From SZUA-320 sp963707875 (GTDB taxonomy: Bacteria; Gemmatimonadota; Gemmatimonadetes; Gemmatimonadales; GWC2-71-9): 64,000 nt of DNA. The stretch spans positions 1 through 64,000 of the forward strand of contig CAVPRU010000002.1 in the NCBI GenBank assembly GCA_963707875.1, written 5' to 3'. The notes below the pieces were generated by a model that saw nothing but the letters and a program-made list of their open reading frames with translations, did no database searches and was not told the DNA's origin. Of this stretch, positions 38,397 through 45,689 are shown piece after piece. Both the position numbers and the translations under genes were made by a program. Position 1 is the stretch's first letter, and every line of letters starts with the position of its first letter.

Positions 38397-39448
38397 CGAA
38401 TCGGTGGCTGCTGGCCCTGGCCCTTGGTGGGCTCTGGGCCGGCCCAATCGCCGCCCAGGAGGCGGACTCCACCGGGCCCAAGAGGCCCCATCGGCTGTTT
38501 CGGGACGACCGGGTGCTCGAGGTCACCATCCTCACCGACCTCAAGCAGCTGTTCAAGGATCGGGACACGCTGAAGGAGGAACGGATCCCCGCCAAGCTGT
38601 GGTACAGCGCTCCCGAAGGGGACGTCGACTCCATGGCGGTCGAGCTGGCGACGCGAGGCCACTCCCGACTCAAGAAGGGGACCTGTGATTTCCCGCCAAT
38701 CAAGGTCTACCTGCCCCCCAAGGAGGCCCGGCCCAAGCTGTTCACCGGGCAGGGGTCCCTCAAGCTCGGGGTGACCTGCAAGCCCAACCGGGACGACTAT
38801 CACCAGTACGTATTGCAGGAGTACCTGATCTACCCGATCTACAACCTGTTTACCGACCTGAGTTTTCGGGCCCGGCGGGTCCGGACCACCTACCTCCAGG
38901 AGGGCACCAACGACACGGTGAGTGTGAGCCCGGGATTCTTCCTGGAGGACGTCGACGACATGGCGGCCCGCAACGGGGGCGAGGTCTTCGAACAGCCGGG
39001 GGTCCGGTTCGGGGACGTGGACGAACAGACCATGGCGCTGGTCGGGGTCTTCAACTACATGCTCGGCAACACCGATTGGTCGCTTCAGGTGCTGCACAAT
39101 ATCCGGGTGCTCAAGATCCCCCCGGGGCTCTACTATCCGGTCCCCTACGACTGGGACTTCTCGGGCATCATCAAGACCCCATATGCCGCCCCGTCGCCCC
39201 AGCTGCCGATCCGCGACGTCCGGGAACGGCTGTATCGCGGGGCCTGCTTCGAGATGACCGTCTTCCAGCCGGTGCTGGAGAAGTTCCGGCAGAAGAAGGA
39301 CGCCATCTACGCGATGTATCAGAACCTCGAGGGCCTGAACCCCAGAAAGCTGGCGGAGACGATCAAGTATCTCGACGGTTTCTACCAGACGATCGACAAC
39401 CCGAAGAAGGTCGAGAGCGAGTTTCGCTACATCTGCTCCGGGGGCTAG
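38384..39448 (+). CDS. Exported CotH-like kinase-fold protein, copy B
   Basis: A 354-aa tandem paralogue of the previous gene, with a signal peptide MPEVTNRWLLALALGGLW ending IAAQ. The same landmarks appear in the same order: TILTDLKQLFKDRD, ELATRGHSRLKKGTCDFPP, LQEYLIYPIYNLFTDLSF, GFFLEDVDDMAARNGG, NYMLGNTDWSLQVLHNI, YPVPYDWDFSGIIKTPYA, DVRERLYRGACFE. Between copies the N-terminal lysine-bearing strand and the NTDWS-HN and PYD(F/W)DF-SG motifs are the best conserved, consistent with an active site. Gene B starts inside gene A's last codons, so both are made from one transcript. It ends in a hairpin between convergent genes. Confidence 0.7.
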   Translation: MPEVTNRWLLALALGGLWAGPIAAQEADSTGPKRPHRLFRDDRVLEVTILTDLKQLFKDRDTLKEERIPAKLWYSAPEGDVDSMAVELATRGHSRLKKGTCDFPPIKVYLPPKEARPKLFTGQGSLKLGVTCKPNRDDYHQYVLQEYLIYPIYNLFTDLSFRARRVRTTYLQEGTNDTVSVSPGFFLEDVDDMAARNGGEVFEQPGVRFGDVDEQTMALVGVFNYMLGNTDWSLQVLHNIRVLKIPPGLYYPVPYDWDFSGIIKTPYAAPSPQLPIRDVRERLYRGACFEMTVFQPVLEKFRQKKDAIYAMYQNLEGLNPRKLAETIKYLDGFYQTIDNPKKVESEFRYICSGG

Positions 39449-39456
39449 CCCCGGAG
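39436..39456. terminator. Hairpin between convergent genes (possible bidirectional terminator)
   Basis: CTCCGGGG, the five-base loop GCTAG, then CCCCGGAG: a perfect eight-base GC stem spanning the stop codon of the CotH-like gene B, ten bases from the stop of the convergent DinB-like gene. No T run follows, so it would be a weak or factor-aided terminator. Confidence 0.45.
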
Positions 39457-39465
39457 CACCCGGGT

Positions 39466-39987
39466 CTAGCCGAGGTAGCGCTCCCGGAGGATGGCCAGAT
39501 GGTGCCGCTCGTGCCCGGCCAGGATGTGGAACATGGCCCGGACTGAGGTCGGGTGACCATTGATCGTGTTCTGGCGAACAGCCATCTCCGGGGTGATCGT
39601 CCTGGCAAACGACAGGGTCGCCTCCCGCACTGCGGCAAACTCTTCCACCAGGTCCGCCAGCGCCCGCTCGTCGTGACCCGCCAGACTGGCCCAGACATTC
39701 TCATCAAAGCCCGGTTGTTCGTCGGTGGAACCCCGCGCCACCCACAGGGCCCGAAAGGCGAAGGCCCGTTCCGTGTCGGCCATGTGGCCGACCACCTGGC
39801 CCACGCTCCACTTCCCCGGCTCATATCGCAGGTCACCCTGCTCCTCAGTCAGGCTGTCGAGCAGTGCCAGCGAGTCCTCGGTCTGCTGTTCCAGGGTTTC
39901 CAGCAGGTCACCGTCCGGCACCAGGGCGATGTAGCGGCCGAAGTAGGGCGAGTGTTCGGAGGGGTCGGGACGGCCCATTGCGGTCAT
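39466..39987 (-). CDS. DinB-family protein
   Basis: A 173-aa four-helix-bundle protein of the DinB/YfiT class, which bind a divalent metal through three histidines and include thiol transferases (bacillithiol/mycothiol dependent) and uncharacterised enzymes. Landmarks: WSVGQVVGHMADTERAFAFR (first His), SLAGHDERALADLVEEFAA, NGHPTSVRAMFHILAGHERH with the last two histidines, and the ending LAILRERYLG. ATG 39987 has CAGGAG upstream and is 13 bases after the stop of the upstream serine hydrolase gene, so it is the last gene of a four-gene operon. Confidence 0.9.
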   Translation of the reverse strand: MTAMGRPDPSEHSPYFGRYIALVPDGDLLETLEQQTEDSLALLDSLTEEQGDLRYEPGKWSVGQVVGHMADTERAFAFRALWVARGSTDEQPGFDENVWASLAGHDERALADLVEEFAAVREATLSFARTITPEMAVRQNTINGHPTSVRAMFHILAGHERHHLAILRERYLG

Positions 39988-40000
39988 GGCGGGCTCCTGT

Positions 40001-41620
40001 TCAGGGCTGGCGGTCGAACCGGACATCCCTTGCCCGACCGGCGAAGATCCGCAGGGTGGTGACCTGCCCGGCGGGATTCCGGGCAAAGCGCACAGTGAAT
40101 CCGCCGGCCCGGAAGCCGTCGGGATAACTTGGCACCAGGGCCGGCAGGCTGCCCGGCGGCCTGAGCAGGAGGAGCCGCCCCCGCTCGAGCCGGACCTCGA
40201 TCGTGACGTCGAGTTCGGCGCTGTGGTAGCTCCCGACATAGTCCGCGGTGGGAACCGCACCGTCCGCCACCCGAACGAAGGGCAGGTAGACCCTCGGGCC
40301 TCTGGCACCTTCCCCGATCCGCCAGCCATTCCCGGCGCGAACCAGCTGGAAGGTGCCCGCCACCGGACTCCAGAACTGGTTGTCACCGATCGGCGTCAAC
40401 GGCGTCGTGGGTCCGCCAGAGCTGACCGTCAGCCGGCCGGCCGCCACCGCCAGGGTGAGGAACTGATCGGCCGTGGTGTCCCGGTACGCCCCGGCCATGC
40501 TGGCCAGGACCTCAGGGGCCACGATCACCGCGGGCCTGGGCGGCGCGTCGGGCACGGTCCCGAGCATCGCGTCGGCGATCTGATGGCCCAGCTGAGCCGG
40601 ATTGACGTTCGCGACATTGCAGAGGATCGCAATCGACAACTGCTGATCCGGGTAGCGGGCCAGGAAGGTCCGATAGCCGGCCGTGGAGCCACCGTGGCTG
40701 ACCTCCCGCGTCCCCCGGTGCCCGCCAACCGAAAGCCCGAGGGCATAGTCGAGGGTGGTTCCGTCGTTGAGGCGACCCCGGGTCTCCAGCTGGCGGACCA
40801 GTTCGGCACCGCCGGGGATCGTGCCATCGGTCAGCGCCGCGTTCCATCGGAGCAGATCGCCGACCGTGGTCAGCAAGCCACCGTTGCCGTGCACCATGGT
40901 GAACGGCATGTCCTGCAGCCAGCCCGAACCTGACCGCTCGTAGGCCGTGGCTCGGCCAGGCACCACCTTGCGGTAGTCATCCCGCCAGCGGGTGCTGGTC
41001 ATTTCAAGCGGTCCGAACAGTCGATCCTGGGAAAAGCTCTCCAGCGACTGGCCCGACACCCGCGACACCACGACACCGAGCAGGACGTACCCCATGTTGC
41101 TGTAGAGGTATTCGGCGCCGGGGGTGAAGTTGAGCATTCGCTGCCGACTCAGGAGATGCAGCACCCCGGGGATGGTGTGCACCATGATTCCCGGCGGGGT
41201 CCCCATGATCCCGTAGAGCGCCCATTGATCTCGCAGCCCGCTGGTGTGGTTCAACAGATGTCGAAGAGTGATCGTCGTCCCGAAGTCCGGAACCTCGGGG
41301 ACGTATTTCCGGACGTCATCCTCCAGCGACAACTTCCCGTCCAGCGCCAGCAGCACCACCGCCGCCGCGGTGAACTGCTTGGCCACCGACCCGGTCTCCA
41401 GCACCGAGCCCGGCTCCAGCCGCACGCCGTACTCCAGGTTGGCCATCCCCCAGGCACGCTGGTACTCCCGATCGCCCTGCCGAACCCCCGCGGTGCAGCC
41501 GGGCGCATCGGTCCGGTTCCATGGGGCAAAGGCCGAATCCAGCGCCGGCGTCAGGTCCTGCGCCACCGCGGCCGGCGCCCAGGCCAGGCCGACGAACAGG
41601 AACACCCGGGCTCGGTTCAC
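40001..41620 (-). CDS. Exported serine hydrolase (beta-lactamase/PBP fold)
   Basis: A 539-aa class C beta-lactamase-like hydrolase. Signal peptide MNRARVFLFVGLAWAPAAVA; the catalytic SxxK is in ETGSVAKQFTAAAVVLL, the YxN in GAEYLYSNMGYVLLG, and the HGG motif in EVSHGGSTAGYRTFL. A C-terminal region of about 180 residues (domain of unknown function, all-beta) follows the catalytic core, as in the long exported peptidase-like subgroup. It is coupled by ATGA to the histidine phosphatase gene upstream (41617-41620) and followed by the DinB gene. It probably works in the periplasm on peptide or ester substrates. Confidence 0.9.
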   Translation of the reverse strand: MNRARVFLFVGLAWAPAAVAQDLTPALDSAFAPWNRTDAPGCTAGVRQGDREYQRAWGMANLEYGVRLEPGSVLETGSVAKQFTAAAVVLLALDGKLSLEDDVRKYVPEVPDFGTTITLRHLLNHTSGLRDQWALYGIMGTPPGIMVHTIPGVLHLLSRQRMLNFTPGAEYLYSNMGYVLLGVVVSRVSGQSLESFSQDRLFGPLEMTSTRWRDDYRKVVPGRATAYERSGSGWLQDMPFTMVHGNGGLLTTVGDLLRWNAALTDGTIPGGAELVRQLETRGRLNDGTTLDYALGLSVGGHRGTREVSHGGSTAGYRTFLARYPDQQLSIAILCNVANVNPAQLGHQIADAMLGTVPDAPPRPAVIVAPEVLASMAGAYRDTTADQFLTLAVAAGRLTVSSGGPTTPLTPIGDNQFWSPVAGTFQLVRAGNGWRIGEGARGPRVYLPFVRVADGAVPTADYVGSYHSAELDVTIEVRLERGRLLLLRPPGSLPALVPSYPDGFRAGGFTVRFARNPAGQVTTLRIFAGRARDVRFDRQP

Positions 41621-42132
41621 TGGCCCCCGCCATAGCGGAGCAGCACGCTGGTCACGGCGCCCCCGATCGTCACGATGTACAGGCGATCGTATTCGGTATC
41701 CACGATCTCTCCCTGCGGGTCGCCGCCCAGGGCCTTGACCAGCCCGGGTGTGGTATTGCTGTGCCCCACCACGAGGTGCCGCCCGGGCGTGGCCTTGAGC
41801 CGGGCCACGAGCTCGGCCGGCTGGGCCGGGTTGTAGATCTCGACCTTCAAGCCCAAGGCCGAGGCCGTCGGCCCGGCGGTGAGCCGGGTCCGCTGGTAGT
41901 CGGTGCTCCAGACGTGGGTGATCCCGGCGTCCTTGAGCATCCCCGCCAGCAATTGGGCCCGAGCGGTGCCCGCCGGACTCAGCAGCGGGTCCCGGCTGTC
42001 GTCCACCTTCTCCGCGTGTCGCACCAGGTAGACCACCACCGGGGCGTCCTGCGCCAGGACGGCACGGCTGGAGAAGCCCGCCACCGCCAGGAGAGCGGCC
42101 AGCAGGGCACGACGGTTCAGGCCTCGGTTCAT
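41617..42132 (-). CDS. Exported histidine phosphatase (SixA/PGAM-like)
   Basis: A 171-aa histidine phosphatase with a signal peptide (MNRGLNRRALLAALLAVAGF, ending AVLAQ). The catalytic RHG-type motif is VYLVRHAEKVDD (RHA form), with the second arginine in STDYQRTRLTA and the second histidine in HLVVGHSNTTPGLV. This is the SixA-like subgroup, many of which dephosphorylate small phosphoesters. Export suggests a periplasmic substrate. It starts by ATGA overlap with the M20 hydrolase upstream and overlaps the serine hydrolase downstream. Confidence 0.9.
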   Translation of the reverse strand: MNRGLNRRALLAALLAVAGFSSRAVLAQDAPVVVYLVRHAEKVDDSRDPLLSPAGTARAQLLAGMLKDAGITHVWSTDYQRTRLTAGPTASALGLKVEIYNPAQPAELVARLKATPGRHLVVGHSNTTPGLVKALGGDPQGEIVDTEYDRLYIVTIGGAVTSVLLRYGGGQ

Positions 42133-43733
42133 GGGGTCCTCACGGTGGGATAGGTCACCCCAAGTTGCTCCAGATAGGTGGCGTACTTCTTCGGGTCATA
42201 GTAGAACTTCCGCATCTCGTCCCGGTAGCGCGCCATGATGCCCCGGTTCAGCTCGATCGCCGGCTTGTCGGCGGCGGTGATGAACGGGATGTACTGCTGG
42301 TCCTTGGTCTGGACGCTGAAGTAGGCCTTGGCGCTGTCCACCAGGGCGGGCGTGCCAAGCAGATCCAGCATGGTCATGGCCATCACCTTGGCCCCGGCAG
42401 TCGCGCCCTTGTGGGCGATCGGGGTGGCCATGGCGATCGCATTGGACCAGTGGTGACCCGGCAGGTTCGGGATGTTGGAGGGGAACCGCAGGGTCACGGT
42501 CGGCACCGTCCACGAGATATCCCCGATGTCATCGGACCCGCCCCCGCGATTCTGATCGGGACTGATGCCCTTCCCCAGCGAATCGAGGGTGGCGTCGAGA
42601 CCGGATTCCTTGACCTTGAGTTCCTTCTGAACGGCGCGAGCCAGCGTCTGATCCGCCTCACTCCAGGTCGGCAGCCCCACCGCCCGGATATTCTGGTCCA
42701 TCGCCTCGGCGATTGGCCTGCTGTAGTGCCGGGGCCAGGCGGTGCCGAGGATCCTGGAGCCAGCCAGCGTCGTGCCGGTCATCCTGGCGGCCGCCTCGGC
42801 GATGGCCTGCCCCATGTCCTGCAGTTCCTTGATGTGCTGGTAGTCCGTCTCGCGGAGGTAATACCAGACCGAGGCGGTGCGGGGCACCACATTGGGCTGG
42901 TCGCCGCCATCGCGCACGATGTAGTGCACCCGGTGCTGCGGCCGCAGGTGTTCCCGCCGGAAATTCCAGGCAATGTTGGTCAGCTCGACCGCGTCGAGGG
43001 CGCTGCGCCCCCGCCAGGGGGCACCGGCCGAGTGAGCGGTCTCCCCCAGGAAGGAGTACTCGATGCTGACCAGGCCCGAGCCCGGATCGTCGCCGTAGGA
43101 GGTCACGAGATTGCTGCTGACGTGAGTGAAGATGGTCACGTCGACATCACTGAACATCCCGTCCCGCACGAAGTACGCCTTGGTGGCCACCAGCTCCTCC
43201 GCCACGCCGGGCCAGAGTTTGATGGTCCCCGGCAGCTTCTCCCGTTCCATCAGCCGCTTGACCGCGATCGCGGCGGTGACGTTCACCGCCTGCCCGGAGT
43301 TGTGGCCCTCGCCATGGCCCGGGGCGCCGGGCACCAGCGGATCGTGGTAGGCGACCCCCGGTCGCTGACTGGCCTGGGGAATCCCGTCGATGTCGGAGCC
43401 GACGGCGATCACCGGCTTCCCGGAACCCCAGGTCGCCACCCAGGCGGTTGGAATCCCCGAGACGCCCTCGGTCACGGTGAACCCGGCCTCCCGGAGGACC
43501 CGGACCAGGTATCGGGAGGTCTCGACCTCCTGAAACCCCAGTTCCCCGAAGCTGAAGATCTGGTCGACCATCCGCTGGGTAAAGGTGACCATCGACTCGA
43601 CCTGAACCTGGGCCTCCCGCTTCAGGGCGTCCAGCTGTTCTGGCCGGAGTGCGGTGGCCTGGCCGACGAGGGGTCCGACCGGAAGGAGGCCGAGCAGCAG
43701 GACGGGCAGCAGGGTGCGGCGGCGGCGAAGCAT
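42129..43733 (-). CDS. Exported M20-family amidohydrolase/peptidase (AbgB-like)
   Basis: A 534-aa metallopeptidase of the M20 family, aminobenzoyl-glutamate hydrolase-like branch. A signal peptide (MLRRRRTLLPVLLLGLLPVG) is followed by the metal-site elements SDIDGIPQ, GHGEGHNSGQAVNVTAA (ligand His), the acid pair in WPGVAEELVATKAYF, and GETAHSAGAPWRGRSAL in the dimerisation domain; the last ligand is in NIPNLPGHHWS. The family cleaves amide bonds of aminoacyl compounds. It is the first gene of the operon with the histidine phosphatase, beta-lactamase-fold hydrolase and DinB protein. A related but different M20 gene is at 62933. Confidence 0.92.
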   Translation of the reverse strand: MLRRRRTLLPVLLLGLLPVGPLVGQATALRPEQLDALKREAQVQVESMVTFTQRMVDQIFSFGELGFQEVETSRYLVRVLREAGFTVTEGVSGIPTAWVATWGSGKPVIAVGSDIDGIPQASQRPGVAYHDPLVPGAPGHGEGHNSGQAVNVTAAIAVKRLMEREKLPGTIKLWPGVAEELVATKAYFVRDGMFSDVDVTIFTHVSSNLVTSYGDDPGSGLVSIEYSFLGETAHSAGAPWRGRSALDAVELTNIAWNFRREHLRPQHRVHYIVRDGGDQPNVVPRTASVWYYLRETDYQHIKELQDMGQAIAEAAARMTGTTLAGSRILGTAWPRHYSRPIAEAMDQNIRAVGLPTWSEADQTLARAVQKELKVKESGLDATLDSLGKGISPDQNRGGGSDDIGDISWTVPTVTLRFPSNIPNLPGHHWSNAIAMATPIAHKGATAGAKVMAMTMLDLLGTPALVDSAKAYFSVQTKDQQYIPFITAADKPAIELNRGIMARYRDEMRKFYYDPKKYATYLEQLGVTYPTVRTP

Positions 43734-43787
43734 CGGTCCTCCGGGACGTGGGGATTGGGAGAAAGTAACCCGGCGCGCCGGAATGGG

Positions 43788-44678
43788 TCAGTCGGCCTGG
43801 CCCTCCGCCCGCAGGGCGGCCCGCGCCGCGCCCAGGGCCGCCCGATGCTCGGCAGACGCCTCGGGATACCGCAGATCCAGGGACTCGAGGGTCTCCACGA
43901 TGGCCCGGGCCACGATGAGCCGGGTGAACCACTTGTGATCGGCCGGCACCACGATCCACGGGGACTCCGGGGTAGCGGTCGCCCGGATCGTCTCCTGGTA
44001 GGCGGCCAGGTAGCGATCCCAGTGCTCCCGTTCCGCCACATCGGCCGCGTTGAACTTCCAGTGTTTGTCCGGTTCCTCCAGCCGGGAGAGGAATCGCCGG
44101 CGCTGTTCTTCCTTGCTCACATTGAGGAAGAACTTGCGGACGACGGTTCCGTTCCTGGCCAGGTGCTGCTCGAACCCGCGAATGCTGTCATATCGCCCGG
44201 CCCAGACCGCATCGGTCACCAGGGAGTCCGGCAGTCGTTCTCTGCCCAGCAGTTCCGCATGGACCCGGACCACCAGCACCTCTTCATAGTACGACCGGTT
44301 GAAGATCCCGATCCGGCCCCGCTCCGGCAACGCCCGGGCACAGCGCCAGAGAAAATCGTGATCGAGTTCTTCGTTGGAAGGAGCCTTGAAGGAGAAGACC
44401 TGGCAGCCCTGCGGGTTGACCCCGCTCATCACCCGGCGGATGGTGCCGTCCTTGCCCGCGGCATCCATGGCCTGGAGGACGAGCAGCAGGGACCACTGGT
44501 TGCCGGCATAGAGCCGGGCCTGGAGGTCGGCCATCGCCCTGAGATCCTGCTTGAGGAGCTTGCGGGCCTCCCGCTTCGAGGCGAGGCCTCCGGTACCGGC
44601 CGGATCATGGTCGGCCAGCCGAAACCCGGAATCGGTCACCAGGCAGGGCGCCAGCAGCGGGCCCACCGTCGATGTCAT
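43788..44678 (-). CDS. ppk2: Polyphosphate kinase 2 (PPK2-like)
   Basis: A 296-aa PPK2-family protein, which phosphorylates AMP, ADP or GDP with polyphosphate. Motifs: Walker A-like LLVLQAMDAAGKDGTIRR, then MSGVNPQGCQVFSFKAPSNE, the lid region GIFNRSYYEEVLVVRV with Walker B-like arginine, FFLNVSKEEQRRRFL and WIVVPADHKWFTRLIVARAI. The SGVNPQGC form and length fit the one-domain polyphosphate:nucleotide phosphotransferase group, class III. ATG 44678 is preferred over TTG 44690 because GGAGG sits six bases upstream. It lies 13 bases after the stop of pnuC and is co-transcribed with it. Confidence 0.93.
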   Translation of the reverse strand: MTSTVGPLLAPCLVTDSGFRLADHDPAGTGGLASKREARKLLKQDLRAMADLQARLYAGNQWSLLLVLQAMDAAGKDGTIRRVMSGVNPQGCQVFSFKAPSNEELDHDFLWRCARALPERGRIGIFNRSYYEEVLVVRVHAELLGRERLPDSLVTDAVWAGRYDSIRGFEQHLARNGTVVRKFFLNVSKEEQRRRFLSRLEEPDKHWKFNAADVAEREHWDRYLAAYQETIRATATPESPWIVVPADHKWFTRLIVARAIVETLESLDLRYPEASAEHRAALGAARAALRAEGQAD

Positions 44679-44691
44679 CTGCGCCTCCAAG

Positions 44692-45273
44692 TCAGGACGG
44701 AAGGGGTGCCCGCTGGGTCGCGCGCCAACTGGACCGCCAGTCGAGATAGCCCTTGCTGGCCAGCACCAGGAACACCGCGTAGAGGAACGCGGTCAGCAGC
44801 AACCCGCGGTAGATGAACAGCCAGACATAGGCCACGTCCGCCACCACCCAGATGATCCAGTTCTCCAGGTATTTGCGGCTCATCATCCACTGGGCGATAA
44901 GACTGGTGACGGTCAGGGTGGAGTCGATGTACGGCACCGCCGCGTCGGTGGTCCGGACCAGCAGGGTGCCCAGCCCCAGGGCCCCGGCGATGCCCAGAAC
45001 GGGGAGCCCGATCGCGAGAACACGGGGGGTTCGCGTGACCTTGAGGGTGGTGTGCCCGGCGCCGCCAAACAGCCAGTGGTACCAGCCATAGAGCGAAATC
45101 CCGGCGTAGAACACCTGGAGCCCCATGTCGGCGTAAAGCCGCTCGCGCCGGAAGATCAGGAAGTAGAGGGAGACGTTGACCAGCGCGGTCGGCCAGCTCC
45201 AGATGTTCTCCCGGACACTGAGATAGACCGAGACGATGCCGAAGGCGACGGCGACGACTTCGAGCAGACTCAC
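44692..45273 (-). CDS. pnuC: Nicotinamide mononucleotide transporter PnuC
   Basis: A 193-aa seven-helix inner-membrane carrier of the PnuC family, importing nicotinamide riboside or NMN precursors for NAD synthesis. Recognisable elements: VYLSVRENIWSWPTALVNV (the substrate-binding W-P-x-x-N), LYADMGLQVFYAGISLYGWY, WMMSRKYLENWIIWVVADV and LLLTAFLYAVFLVLASKGYL. The start is GTG 45273. It precedes ppk2 directly, so NAD-precursor uptake and nucleotide phosphorylation may be co-regulated; no riboswitch or NadR operator was recognised upstream. Confidence 0.92.
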   Translation of the reverse strand: MSLLEVVAVAFGIVSVYLSVRENIWSWPTALVNVSLYFLIFRRERLYADMGLQVFYAGISLYGWYHWLFGGAGHTTLKVTRTPRVLAIGLPVLGIAGALGLGTLLVRTTDAAVPYIDSTLTVTSLIAQWMMSRKYLENWIIWVVADVAYVWLFIYRGLLLTAFLYAVFLVLASKGYLDWRSSWRATQRAPLPS

Positions 45274-45337
45274 GGGGAGGGGAGGGGGAAGCAGTGCCGC
45301 CCCGCGCCGGAAGACGGCGCGAGGCGACGACCCCGAG

Positions 45338-45586
45338 CTACTTCTTCTTTCGCCGGCGCGTGGCCATGACGGCGCCCGCCACAGCGGCGGCGCCCACGAC
45401 GGTGGCGGCCGCGATCCGGACCTTCTTGGACTTGCTCGCGGTCTTCACGGCCGATCCCGCCCGCTTGGCCAGCTTGCCCGCCGCCTTCCTGGTCTTCTTG
45501 CCGGCGGAGGAGAGCGCGGCCCGAGCCTTGGCGGTCCGGCTGGCCGGAGCAGCGGCCTTCTTCGCCTTCTTGACAGTCTTCGCCAT
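45338..45586 (-). CDS. Histone H1-like Lys/Ala-rich DNA-binding protein
   Basis: An 82-aa very basic protein. MAKTVKKAKKAAAPASRT is followed by Lys/Ala/Arg repeats (AGKKTRKAAGKLAKRAG, TASKSKKVR), then a hydrophobic Ala/Val helix IAAATVVGAAAVAGAVMAT and a terminal RRRKKK. ATG 45586 is chosen because AGGAG lies six bases before it; a second ATG at 45592 touches the ribosome site. The basic part resembles histone H1/Hc1-like nucleoid proteins, but the hydrophobic helix near the C-terminus points to a membrane-tethered DNA- or polyanion-binding protein. It stands alone between pnuC and the TonB receptor gene. Confidence 0.8.
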   Translation of the reverse strand: MAKTVKKAKKAAAPASRTAKARAALSSAGKKTRKAAGKLAKRAGSAVKTASKSKKVRIAAATVVGAAAVAGAVMATRRRKKK

Positions 45587-45689
45587 GATCATCTCCTGAG
45601 GTGTATTCGACGCGTCCCAGTCGTGGCGGCGCCGTACCTCAATCTTACTGCCGGTCAGCCGTTTCCTGCCACTGCCTCCACAGATCGGA

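Noticed and set aside
43788..44816. A long plus-strand open frame (42165-44816) opposite ppk2, the M20 gene and others
   Set aside because: It has no domain or start signal, and the minus strand codes for clear families there; high-GC antisense frames are expected.
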